Made by a program: the position numbers and the translations under genes | The notes under the pieces: model-generated | What the model was told of the DNA's origin: nothing | Database searches by the model: none | What the model saw: only the letters and a program-made list of their open reading frames with translations | Part shown: positions 37,528 through 46,549 of the stretch, piece by piece | How positions within the stretch are numbered: the first letter of the stretch is position 1 | How the letters are laid out: each line of letters opens with the position of its first letter | Source of the DNA: Peptoanaerobacter stomatis | GTDB lineage: Bacteria > Bacillota > Clostridia > Peptostreptococcales > Filifactoraceae | Assembly: GCF_000238095.2 (NCBI RefSeq) | Contig: NZ_JH815225.1 | Coordinates: 1,369,863 to 1,433,862, forward strand | DNA: 64,000 nucleotides | Direction: 5' to 3'

Positions 37528-38637
37528 ATGAATCAAGAACTGATGACACTGGATTTTTGGCAGAATACGGTCATATATGAGGGCAAAACATTTCCTGTCG
37601 GCACTCTTGCCTGTGATGCGCTGAATGTTCCTGCGAATACCATTGCAAAAATGAATAAGCAATGCGAGAAAATCAATCTGCTGCTTGGTCTGCTGAACGC
37701 AGGGCAGGACGCTTCTGCACTCTTTCCTATGGCAAGGGAAGCTGCTCTGATAATGTTGGATATTCTCAGCAAAACGCCGCCGTTCTCCTACATGAACATA
37801 TCACAGCACCGAGAACGGATAGAAACAGTCTTTACTGCCGACAATGTGCTGAAATATGTGGAGTTTGCTATAAAAGCCGCAACCAACTCCTTGCAGTTTG
37901 AAGAAGTTCCGAAATATGCGGATGCAATGATGCTACAACGCTATACCGCCGTATTCGGGCATCTGGCATACTCCCTTGGGGAATACCAAAAGGCAATGCT
38001 TGATTTTGTGGAAAAATCAGATGGCAACGAAGCAGACCGCACCGCAGAGGGCTTCGCAAAAATGTTCGGAAGCTATTTCCCGCCGGAGTTCTCCATCTCG
38101 GATGGAAATGCCTGGATGTCTACCTTGAACAACTCTGTTCAGTATGTATCTACCATTCGCCCCGGAGAAAATGTAGCAAAGCTGGTCAAGCGAGTACACT
38201 ATGTTTCTTTTGTCGGGATGTTCCGTTCTGATCTCTTTGAGGGACTGTGCGTGGGTCATGCACCGAAGAAATGCCGCATCTGCGGCAAATGGTTTCTGAC
38301 AACCAACGCACGGCACACCAAATACTGTGGTGGCTTTGCATCGGGCGATAAACTGCACCGCACTTGCCGGCAGATCGGCAATCTGAAAGGCAGAGAACAG
38401 CGGGAGCTTGCGGACGATCATCCGGTGAATCAGATACACGAAAAGCGTCTGAACACCATAAACCGCTATGTAAAGCGTGGTACTCTGGACGAAGATCTTA
38501 CAGAAGCTATGAAAAAGCTGGCAAAAGATAAGATGCTCCGGGCATTGAGCAATGTGGCTTATGCCAAGGGCGATTATGAAAAAGAGATGGGACAGGCTGC
38601 CTTACTTGCAGAAACGTCACAATTATTAAATAGATAG
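37528..38637 (+). CDS. DUF6076-like element protein with a treble-clef zinc motif
   Basis: A 369-residue protein. ACAGGAGGGCAAGT precedes the ATG at 37528; the longer frame from 37480 has no site. The N-terminal two thirds are mostly helical without recognisable motifs. Near residue 265 CRICGKWFLTTNARHTKYC has the C-x2-C...H-x3-C pattern of a small zinc knuckle, as in CGNR or DUF6076 proteins. It begins divergently from the primase-like gene. Function unknown; a nucleic-acid-binding role is a guess from the zinc motif. Confidence 0.65.
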   Translation: MNQELMTLDFWQNTVIYEGKTFPVGTLACDALNVPANTIAKMNKQCEKINLLLGLLNAGQDASALFPMAREAALIMLDILSKTPPFSYMNISQHRERIETVFTADNVLKYVEFAIKAATNSLQFEEVPKYADAMMLQRYTAVFGHLAYSLGEYQKAMLDFVEKSDGNEADRTAEGFAKMFGSYFPPEFSISDGNAWMSTLNNSVQYVSTIRPGENVAKLVKRVHYVSFVGMFRSDLFEGLCVGHAPKKCRICGKWFLTTNARHTKYCGGFASGDKLHRTCRQIGNLKGREQRELADDHPVNQIHEKRLNTINRYVKRGTLDEDLTEAMKKLAKDKMLRALSNVAYAKGDYEKEMGQAALLAETSQLLNR

Positions 38638-38663
38638 CATTGCAGTAAAAAGGAGGTGCTCGA

Positions 38664-39683
38664 ATGAATGTCGGTATTAACACACAATTAGACGAATCGA
38701 CAATTCGATATTACGATTTATTCTATGATGTTTTGCGTACTCCCAATTTTGATGATCACTTACGATTGCTACGCCCTCAACATGGCATACAAATAATCGG
38801 ATCAAAGAAGAATCAAAGATGCCGGTTTTGCCAAAAGAATGAGCCAGAAGTCCATTTTACAAAAATAGCTCACGTATTCCCAGAATCTATTGGCAACAAT
38901 GCCTTAGCATCAAATTATGAGTGCGACACCTGTAATCAGTTTTTTGGAAATACGACAGAAAATGACTATGCCAATTTCTTTAATCTATATCACAGTATAA
39001 TGCAAATTGATGGGAAAAGTGGCGTTCCAAAGTGTAAATTCAAAGTACCTTGCAAAGCTCGTACTGATGAATGTGCTAAATACTGCGTTGAAATTTCTCT
39101 TGACGGCAATAAACCTCAGATACGCAGATGTAAAGAAGTTGAAAACAAATATATAAGGTTTTCAAATAACTCCATCACGATCTCCAAACCAGTTGGTAAA
39201 TGTTGCCCAATTGCCGTTTTCAAAGCAATTGTTAAAATGGCTATTACAGTTATGCCTGTTGAAGAATTGTCAGGTTTTACCAATACTATAAAATGGATTC
39301 TTGAACCTGAACACCGCAACTTCTATAGCGACAGTAAATTACTTGTCAGATATAAAATGATACCAGGATTTAATGTGACAAAATATCCACATTTTTGTTT
39401 GTTTCGACGCAAGAAAACCGTTTGGAATAAGCCATATATGCTTTTCAATTTGACATATGGATGTTTTTCGTTATTTATAGAAATTCCATCTTTTTCAAAT
39501 AAAAATGCACATGGTGATTTTGAAATAATGCCATTCCCCCCTCTCCCTTTTTATACTAATGCAGAAGGAATATGGGATTTATCTAAAATAGATTCGCCAA
39601 AAGATATGTTACATAGCATAATGTTAAATTTTGATACTTATCAAGATTGTACCGATAGACTGAAACAGAAATCGATACTATAA
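38664..39683 (+). CDS. HNH-type endonuclease-like protein
   Basis: A 339-residue protein. Near residue 50 CRFCQKNEPEVHF is followed by IAHVFPESIGNNALASNYECDTCNQFFG. This is the C-x2-C / H / C-x2-CN pattern of the HNH_5 family. The remaining ~240 residues are unassigned. Its DNA is visibly more AT-rich than the genes on either side, so it may have joined the element separately. AAAAAGGAGGTGCTCGA precedes the ATG. Such proteins occur in restriction and phage-defence islands; that role is inference. Confidence 0.65.
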   Translation: MNVGINTQLDESTIRYYDLFYDVLRTPNFDDHLRLLRPQHGIQIIGSKKNQRCRFCQKNEPEVHFTKIAHVFPESIGNNALASNYECDTCNQFFGNTTENDYANFFNLYHSIMQIDGKSGVPKCKFKVPCKARTDECAKYCVEISLDGNKPQIRRCKEVENKYIRFSNNSITISKPVGKCCPIAVFKAIVKMAITVMPVEELSGFTNTIKWILEPEHRNFYSDSKLLVRYKMIPGFNVTKYPHFCLFRRKKTVWNKPYMLFNLTYGCFSLFIEIPSFSNKNAHGDFEIMPFPPLPFYTNAEGIWDLSKIDSPKDMLHSIMLNFDTYQDCTDRLKQKSIL

Positions 39684-39740
39684 ATAACCTAAGAATTATT
39701 CAAACACGTCACAACAAGATCAAGTAAAGGGAGGTGCGTT

Positions 39741-40916
39741 ATGCGGAATGATTTTACATGGAATATGACCGGATACATAGCGAAGCATCCTGTCAATCCG
39801 TCTGGTGACGGCATCATTCCCTATGTGGCAGAGCGCATCTTCCAACTGGAACCGGAGCCGCCTGCAGTGGACAACCCGAATGAATATATCCTATCCGCCT
39901 TACAGGAAAAGGACTTGAAGCATTTCTCGTTCTTTCTCCATCATTACGAGCCGCAGCTTAATAAGAGAATCAAGAAATTCATCGGTGCAGATGGCAACGA
40001 TCCATACAACACTGACCGTTTTCTGGATATAAAGCTGTCCTGCCGGGAGCAAATGCTCCAAAAGCTGATGGAGTACGATCCTGCCAAGGGTGCGGAGTAT
40101 GCCACCTACATTTTTCCGTTCATTCGGGACGCTATGCTCCGTTTCCGCATTGGCGAAGAACAATGGTCTGTATCCTCGCTGACCAATTACAAAATGCTCC
40201 GCACGATGGCATATCTGTACCATAACACCAAGGATGCCGTCAGTGAGTTTGCAAGGAAGTACAACTGTGATCTTTCCTTTGCGGAAGAATATTTGAAAGT
40301 TGTTCGCGGTATCCGTAATCAGCAGCCGTTCTATGTGACGGACGAGGACGGCGAAGAAACTGGTGAAGATGTTGCCCTTGATGATACATGGAACTATGCC
40401 TACATTCTCTGGAACGGCATACAGGCCGAAAAGGTACAGAGGGCATTTAAGAAGCTGAATTACCGTGAGCAGACCTTACTTGAAAAACGGCTGGCAATCT
40501 GTATGACTTGTGGGCGTGTTGGTTCATGGAAGAACCGCCCCACCTTTGAAGAACTGGCAGTTATGTTTGAGGACAGCACAGCCAGCGGCGCGGAGAGAGC
40601 CTACCGGAAAGCAGTGGACAAGCTGACGGAGCTTCTGGTTGCTGAAGGTGCGCTCCATGCTGTCCGGCTGAAACAAAAATCCAAAACCAAGCGCAAAAAG
40701 AAAATCGCCGCCGCAATCTACGAATATCAAGCAGACTGCGACAGCGAATGGGGTGAGATTTCATTTGATTTTGAGAACGGCACAGCGGAGATTGTTCGGC
40801 TTGCCGATTGGGATATGATGAAAACAAACCGCTTTGCAAATAAAGCGATAGCTTATCTTCTGAACTGCGAGAATGAAAAACTGCCAAAGGAAACAATGAT
40901 TGCATTTGAGGCATAA
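39741..40916 (+). CDS. Sigma-70-like element protein
   Basis: A 391-residue protein. Residues about 75-160 (KRIKKFIGADGNDPYNTDRFLDIKL, AKGAEYATYIFPFIRDAM) resemble sigma-70 region 2. KLNYREQTLLEKRLAICM and PTFEELAVMFEDSTASGAERAYRKAVDKL resemble region 4 with its helix-turn-helix. A lysine-rich stretch (KQKSKTKRKKKIAAA) precedes an unassigned tail. Proteins of this type are common on clostridial conjugative elements. GGGAGGTGCGTT precedes the ATG. Whether it directs transcription is unproven. Confidence 0.6.
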   Translation: MRNDFTWNMTGYIAKHPVNPSGDGIIPYVAERIFQLEPEPPAVDNPNEYILSALQEKDLKHFSFFLHHYEPQLNKRIKKFIGADGNDPYNTDRFLDIKLSCREQMLQKLMEYDPAKGAEYATYIFPFIRDAMLRFRIGEEQWSVSSLTNYKMLRTMAYLYHNTKDAVSEFARKYNCDLSFAEEYLKVVRGIRNQQPFYVTDEDGEETGEDVALDDTWNYAYILWNGIQAEKVQRAFKKLNYREQTLLEKRLAICMTCGRVGSWKNRPTFEELAVMFEDSTASGAERAYRKAVDKLTELLVAEGALHAVRLKQKSKTKRKKKIAAAIYEYQADCDSEWGEISFDFENGTAEIVRLADWDMMKTNRFANKAIAYLLNCENEKLPKETMIAFEA

Positions 40917-40934
40917 AATCCCCATAAAAAAGCA

Positions 40935-40984
40935 AAAACCGCTGCAACTTCCACCCTACATGAGGATGAAATTGCAGCGGTTTA
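40935..40984. terminator. Bidirectional terminator between convergent element genes
   Basis: AAACCGCTGCAA and TTGCAGCGGTTT form a perfect 12-bp stem around a 25-base loop, between the sigma-like gene and the leftward 177-residue gene. Confidence 0.8.
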
Positions 40985-40985
40985 A

Positions 40986-41519
40986 TCATATCACTCGAAA
41001 CGTCAGCATCTGATTCAGATCAGCATTTTCGATAGAGCAAGGCACACCACCACGCAATGTAGCTTCCAGATGATAAAACAGCATACAACGATTTATGTGT
41101 TGCAGCAACAACTGTGATCTTCGCTTATAACCGTATTGCTTGAGCAGGGTTCTCAGCTTAATTCTAACATAATCATTTCCATATCCATACAGAATACGGA
41201 TGCGAATGCTTTTGAAAAACAAATCCAAGTCCGAGAAATCGCTGGTTAATTGTTCTGCTTGCAAAGCTATGTTTGAACGTGCCAAATCTTTTTGAATAGC
41301 AGGAAATTCTTTATCAATGATTGGTTTATCATAGAAGTATTGCGACCAATAATAGGTGTCCAAAATAAATTTTCTTTGATTTGTTCTATATGGAGCATCG
41401 AGAAACACTTTCTCGCCCTCCCATATTCGGTCAAGTATTCTGCTCTCATCTCGACAACCGAGCTGCATACTGCTGACAATTACCACAATATCAAGTGCAG
41501 AGTAGAATAACCCTTGCAT
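40986..41519 (-). CDS. Unknown protein coupled to the helicase-HNH gene
   Basis: A 177-residue soluble protein I cannot assign. It starts MQGLFYSALDIVVIV and has an E/D- and aromatic-rich middle (IWEGEKVFLDAPYRTNQRKFI, TYYWSQYFYDKP), then a basic helical part (RIRILYGYGNDYVRIKLRTLLKQYGYKRRSQ). No signal peptide or membrane helix is clear beyond the mildly hydrophobic N terminus. Its ATG overlaps the helicase stop as TAATG, so the two are translationally coupled and probably work together. It is the last gene of the leftward recombinase-helicase-unknown run and ends at a strong terminator. Confidence 0.65.
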   Translation of the reverse strand: MQGLFYSALDIVVIVSSMQLGCRDESRILDRIWEGEKVFLDAPYRTNQRKFILDTYYWSQYFYDKPIIDKEFPAIQKDLARSNIALQAEQLTSDFSDLDLFFKSIRIRILYGYGNDYVRIKLRTLLKQYGYKRRSQLLLQHINRCMLFYHLEATLRGGVPCSIENADLNQMLTFRVI

Positions 41520-43798
41520 TACTGATCACCTTTGATTCCGTTGCACTGGCGACAGAGAATCTGCAAATTGTCAGCAACGCTCTTTCCGCCGTTGTTCATC
41601 GAAATAATATGATCGACTTGGAAATAGATACGAGATTTATCCGAAATACCACAGCAAGCGCAGCGGTAATTTCCATCAGCATCTTTAGCCTTTTCAAAAG
41701 CCTGATCCCTCAAGCTCTTTTCCAATTCAGGATTGATTTTTCCGATTTCGTACAAAGGTAATTCTTCCAATGTTCTGGTTCCGTACTTGATGTTATTTTC
41801 ATCATCGTAAATATCCGGATGTGACAGCTTCATCAATTCGATATTCAGCTGACGGAGGAAATACAGTTTTCTTCCAAAGAACAGGCGAAGCATATTATCA
41901 TCACTGGATTCCCAGAGAGAATCAATATACTCTGTTCTTTTTCGTTCACCCATATCTTCGTCCCAAATATGCTGAGCAATCTTGCTTACGTCAAGCTTGC
42001 TTCTATCGACTTCAGCAAATGTGTAGAACTGAGGAACAGCTTCATACTGGGCATAATATTTCAGCATATTCAGAACATCCTTTCTTTCGTATGGAGGAAT
42101 CATTTCTCCACAGAAGAAGGAATCTCTGCACTGTGCTTCCATTTCATCAAGCTGTGCTTCTGTCAAATATTCTTCGGTTGTCCCAAAAGACTTAAACAGC
42201 GAAGGAAGCGCATCCATCAAATTTTTATAGGAATCCTGGGTGCTGTCATAGACCATAACCTGATAAGCGTGATCCATGCCATTCTCTTCGAGATATGTAA
42301 ACGCATACATACCAACAGGGATTCTCTGCTCAAAAGGCACTTTTTCCAATACAGTAGTATCAACTGCATCATCCAAAATAGCAGCGAACTCCTCGATTTT
42401 TGAAATAGCAATCATACGCAGATCACGTTTTGCACGATCAGCATCATTGTCCTGGAAGTCATTGTTTCCATCAAACAAGCTTTCAGGATTTACCCATGCA
42501 ATGTGCTCGTTCCAGTGATCTACAAAGGAAACAATATATGCACTGGATGTACCACCGGCCGCTGTACCACGCAATGCACGACCAACCATCTGGGTCATCA
42601 AAATAGAGGAAACCGTGGGTCTTGCCAAAAACACTGTCTTAGTTTTCGGCAAATCCACGCCTTCTGTCAAGATATTTACGTTGATTAAAACCTGTAACTT
42701 TCCGTTTCGATAATCGTCAAGCTTTCTTTCGTTATCCTCTCGGCTGATTGTCACACCGGTAATCGCATCTTTCACAGAAGATACAACGAAGTCAGCTTTG
42801 ATACCGGTTTTTTTGAAAAGGGAGGTCAGTTGGATTGCGTGAACCACATTAACAGCAAATAGAATCGTTTGACCGTATTCATCCTTCTTTGACTTATAGG
42901 TTTCGACAATCAGCTTGTTACGAGCTGCACTGTCAGCCATCTGCTGTGCAACTTCGTCCGGCAACACGTCCAAATGCTGAATGCTTTCCCAAGCATCCAC
43001 GCCAAGAGAATCGCCGTATTCTTCATCTGTATAAAAACTTTCAAAAATGGGTTTTGCAAGAATCTGTCTGTTAATCAGTTCTTTCAAACCGATCTGGTAT
43101 GTAATACCGACATCACCGTGAACAACCTGTCCATCGCTGATTCCATCGGTATAGATTTTTGCTAAAAGCCCCTGTTCTTCCTCAGCGGTACGGAACGGAG
43201 TAGCAGTCAAACCAATCAGCTTCAAGTTAGGAACTTTGGCTCTTACATAATCAATGACTTTTCTATATGTCTTCGCCGTTGAGTGATGGGCTTCGTCTAC
43301 AATCAGATACAACTCTTTTTCATCCTTGAGCCACTGATCCAATCGCTCAATATTTCTTCCGATACTATCTTTGCTGACAATCAACAAATTATCACTTGAA
43401 CGAATATCGCTGATTCGATCATGGCTGGATGCACCAGATATAATTCTAAAACAAAAAGAAGAAATGTGAGGAACAACTTCTGTATAGGCAAACTTTTGGA
43501 ATGATTCGGCAGCCTGATCCAGTAACATCTGACGGTGGGCAATCCAAAGGATTTTCTTTTTCTTATCAATAGCATTTTTTAAAAGCCACATAGAAGCAGT
43601 ATAAGTTTTACCACCACCAGTAGGAAGAACTACCAGTGTACTGTAAGATGCTTCCTGATTCATCTTATCCAGCGCTTCCATTGCCTTTTTCTGATGCTCG
43701 TAAGGTGTTCTGGTGTTTGTTCCCTTTTTAGGAAAAATATCACCAAATGATTTTACTTCTACATGGTTTATAAAGTTTTGTTCGTCTGTTATTTTCAT
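41519..43798 (-). CDS. Superfamily 2 helicase fused to a C-terminal HNH nuclease
   Basis: A 759-residue protein. The N-terminal SF2 helicase core has motif I LPTGGGKTYTA (59-65), Ia AHRQMLLDQ, II VDEAHH (168-172), III LTATPFR (198-203), V ILTEGVDLP and VI QMVGRALRG. A ~270-residue linker follows. The last ~50 residues form an HNH domain: CACC, DHIISMNNGGK, NLQILCRQCNGIKGD, with all expected cysteine, histidine and asparagine positions. Such fusions occur in restriction-like and phage-defence loci. The start is weakly supported by AAAGG 15 bases before the ATG. It begins 19 bases after the recombinase stop and overlaps the next gene by one base. Confidence 0.85.
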   Translation of the reverse strand: MKITDEQNFINHVEVKSFGDIFPKKGTNTRTPYEHQKKAMEALDKMNQEASYSTLVVLPTGGGKTYTASMWLLKNAIDKKKKILWIAHRQMLLDQAAESFQKFAYTEVVPHISSFCFRIISGASSHDRISDIRSSDNLLIVSKDSIGRNIERLDQWLKDEKELYLIVDEAHHSTAKTYRKVIDYVRAKVPNLKLIGLTATPFRTAEEEQGLLAKIYTDGISDGQVVHGDVGITYQIGLKELINRQILAKPIFESFYTDEEYGDSLGVDAWESIQHLDVLPDEVAQQMADSAARNKLIVETYKSKKDEYGQTILFAVNVVHAIQLTSLFKKTGIKADFVVSSVKDAITGVTISREDNERKLDDYRNGKLQVLINVNILTEGVDLPKTKTVFLARPTVSSILMTQMVGRALRGTAAGGTSSAYIVSFVDHWNEHIAWVNPESLFDGNNDFQDNDADRAKRDLRMIAISKIEEFAAILDDAVDTTVLEKVPFEQRIPVGMYAFTYLEENGMDHAYQVMVYDSTQDSYKNLMDALPSLFKSFGTTEEYLTEAQLDEMEAQCRDSFFCGEMIPPYERKDVLNMLKYYAQYEAVPQFYTFAEVDRSKLDVSKIAQHIWDEDMGERKRTEYIDSLWESSDDNMLRLFFGRKLYFLRQLNIELMKLSHPDIYDDENNIKYGTRTLEELPLYEIGKINPELEKSLRDQAFEKAKDADGNYRCACCGISDKSRIYFQVDHIISMNNGGKSVADNLQILCRQCNGIKGDQ

Positions 43799-43817
43799 CA
43801 GTTTATCCCGTACCTTT

Positions 43818-45774
43818 CTATATCATCCCAAAATATTTAAATGCTTCTCGGATTGCTTTCTCTTTTTCTGGCGGACACTGGGGCTGTCTGGAATCCTCGG
43901 ATTTTGGCAGGTTATAGTTTTTTCCTACCTCAATCCCGCATTTTCGTTTAATCTGAGAGATATACAGGTTGAAAACCTTCAACCCGGTATGCTCTAACAC
44001 ATACTCCTTGATCTGCGGATAGGTTGCCCCGTCTTGAAACTCCGACATATCCATATCTTCCAAAGAGAACTCAACCCGAATCTTTTTCGAGTCGACCTCG
44101 CCCTTGGAAAGCAACGCGACTGTCTCGACTTGCTCATCATTGTCCAAACTTGTATTTAGATCCTCATCAATGATAGGTAGCTTAAAAGTAATGGATTTTA
44201 GCCATTGTCCATTAGGCTGCTTCTCTTCATAAATTTGAATTTCAGAAATGAGTGCTTCTATTAGCTGCCTGCGTTCGACATCGTTCATGACTTTATAAAG
44301 TTTGTAAAAATAAATCAAAACCTTATATATATTATCGCCAGTCAGTTTCTCAGCTTCTATTGTTTCTTTCTTTGCTTTAGCTTCTATTAACTGACCTTCT
44401 AATTCCTCAATTTTATAATACATACGATAAAGTCTATCATCTAAATCATTCTTTCTTCTCTTATAGTGTTTATCCTCAACATCTAAATTATCTATTTCCT
44501 CAATGAGCTTAAATTTTGTGGAATGACTTTTCCTTAGCTTTTTTTGATAATTATCTATCTCATTTTCAATCGCTGATGTATCAACTTTCATGTTGATTTT
44601 TTCCTGCATCATAGACGCAAATTTAGGATTGCTAACTAACTTAATTATTACCTCAGCAACAGCATCATCTAACGATTCTTCTCTAATTTGTTTGTTGTAG
44701 GTGCATTTATGTCCTCTATTCATAAGTCTATGCTTACAACCATAGTAATAGAAGTCTTTATGCTTCGTCCCATCTTTTTTATATTTTATATATTTGTTTC
44801 CAAACATTCCAGCACCACATATCGGACACTTTACTATTCCTGATAATAAGTGTGTCCTCATGTTCTTGCCCTTATTTACATGTTCATACTTTTTAGCTTG
44901 TGCTTTCAGTTTAACTTGTGCAGCCTGCCACAATTCATCTGGGATTATTGCTTCATGAATGCCTTCTGCTACTATATAATCGTCCTGCTCTACTTGTCTG
45001 TATTCATTCCTTGTACCATGAACTTTTTCTAAAGTTCTTCTTCCAAATGCTATTTTTCCATTATATACAGGATTCTTTAATATCTTTCTTATAAGACCTG
45101 CGTCAAACAATGGATTTTTTCCATTTTGTCTTGGTATTTTTCTTATACCATGGTTTTCTAAATACTTAGAAAGACCATTAGCTACAATACTTGTGTTTAC
45201 ATACTGATCAAATATAGTTCTTATTGCAATTGCTTCTTCTTCATTTATTAACAACTTTCCATCAATCAGTTGATAGCCATACGGAGCAAATCCACCATTC
45301 CATTTACCCTCTCTTGCCTTTTGAATACGACCTTCCATTGTTTTGGATACGAATGTTTTCTCTTTCTATTTCAGCCACTGCTGATAAAACAGAAATCATC
45401 AATTTACCTGCATCTTTAGATGAATCAATTCCATCTTCAACACAAATAAGATTTACACCAAAATCTTGCATTATTTGCAGAGTCGAAAGTACATCAGCAG
45501 CATTTCTTGCAAATCTCGATAATTTAAATACAAGAACGAAAGATACCCCATCCTTTCCAGATTTTATATCTTCCATCATACGAGTAAACTGGACTCTACC
45601 TTCTATAGATTTTCCGGATTTACCTGCATCTTCATATTCACCAACAATCTCATAATCGTTATAGAGAGCAAAAGCCTTCATTCTTGATTTTTGTGCCTCT
45701 AAAGAATAACCGTCTATCTGTATTGATGTAGATACTCTTGTATAGAGGTATACTTTTATTTTTTCTTTTGACAT
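43818..45774 (-). pseudogene. Large serine recombinase, frameshifted
   Basis: Together the two frames form a ~650-residue large serine recombinase that would integrate and excise the element. The N-terminal resolvase domain has YTRVSTSIQIDGYSLEAQ with the catalytic serine in RVSTS, KLSRFARN and AEIERENI. After IRIQ the frame ends at 45304. The continuation MEGRIQKAREGKWNGG opens from 45338. Removing one A from the run at about 45341-45344 would give IRIQTMEGR, the usual sequence. The second part has the zinc ribbon CPICGAG...C, a coiled coil (about 255-330 of that part) and a C-terminal QIKEYVLEHTGLKV tail. Base composition rises near 44.2 kb toward this tail. Probably inactive unless the shift is a sequencing error. 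Confidence 0.85.
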
Positions 45775-45906
45775 AGCATTAACCTCAATATCCTTTTCTA
45801 TATCTTTATATTTTTACCAATTATGGTTTGGACTTATATATCAAGTATATTATAGCACTTTTATTGCTTTTTCTCAATCTGTGTTTTTGCTATGTCAAAT
45901 TTATTT

Positions 45907-46027
45907 TTATCTTCTATGATTTTTTACCGGAGTTGTATTTGGAAGATTATCTAAATCTAAAACTCCAGCATACTTTGTAATCAAATTTGCAATTAAATCA
46001 GCCAATCCATTCCAGTCATTATCCACT
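45907..46027 (-). pseudogene. Small element ORF upstream of the recombinase, frameshifted
   Basis: GTG at 46027 follows GGAGGAGGTGTG and encodes MDNDWNGLADLIANLITKYAG. The frame is then broken in a run of five T (plus-strand A run at 45959-45963). With four T it would continue VLDLDNLPNTTPVKN to a stop at 45907. Short proteins of this kind often precede TnpX-type recombinases. As given, only 26 codons are open. Confidence 0.5.
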
Positions 46028-46040
46028 AACACACCTCCTC

Positions 46041-46549
46041 CGCTTTAAATTTTCCTTAATTAACTATTATTTTTCTTACTAAGTTTTATGACATTGGTAG
46101 GTGCATTGGCTGCTACATAGGAATCTCACCTCCGCTCCTTATTCCAGACGAAGCGACTTAAACTATTGAAGTATCATTATCACTACTTGTATCACCGAAC
46201 AGATTGCCATTTCTGTTTTTTTTGTATTCTTATTTATCGCTCACTTTCTTGTATCCTTGGCTAACCCAGTATTCATAGAACCGAAATTGCTTTCAGCAGA
46301 AAGGTCATGGCGTAAGTCATAATTCTCCACAAGTAGATAAAGTCCTACCTTGGTCTATTCCGTTGTCAAAGAGCAATATTTGAAAGGGATTATTTTCTTT
46401 ACATTTTCCTATTTGCCATAAGCAGGCTATCTCTTATTCAAGAAAGTAAAGGAGGTCAAACTCCCCTTCATTTAAGAGATTTAGTTGCAATGGGCTGTTG
46501 CATAATGATGAAAATCATAGTAACAGTCTCTATTTTTATACAAAATTTT
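46041..46549 (-). other. Gene-poor right end of the element
   Basis: About 500 bases with no long ORF. On the minus strand GGAGCGGAGGTGAGATTCCT, a strong ribosome site, precedes ATG-TAG, which looks like another broken small ORF (AANAPTNVIKLSKKN follows in a shifted frame). Upstream, NGNLFGDTSSDNDTSIV can be read as a possible peptide end. The 46250-46490 part is GC-richer and probably leader sequence of the element. The junction with host DNA lies near 46.5 kb but is not defined. Confidence 0.4.

Larger units (their letters stand above)
36503..46040. mobile_element. GC-rich integrated element remnant with serine recombinase
   Basis: From about 36.5 to 46 kb much of the DNA is markedly richer in G and C than the surrounding host, and codon use changes accordingly. 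The left part holds primase-like, DUF6076-like and sigma-like genes common on clostridial integrative elements. The right end holds a large serine recombinase and a small ORF before it. No relaxase, coupling protein or conjugation gene is present, so it is a remnant or a simple mobilizable island. Exact attachment sites were not found. Bounds are approximate. Confidence 0.7.
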
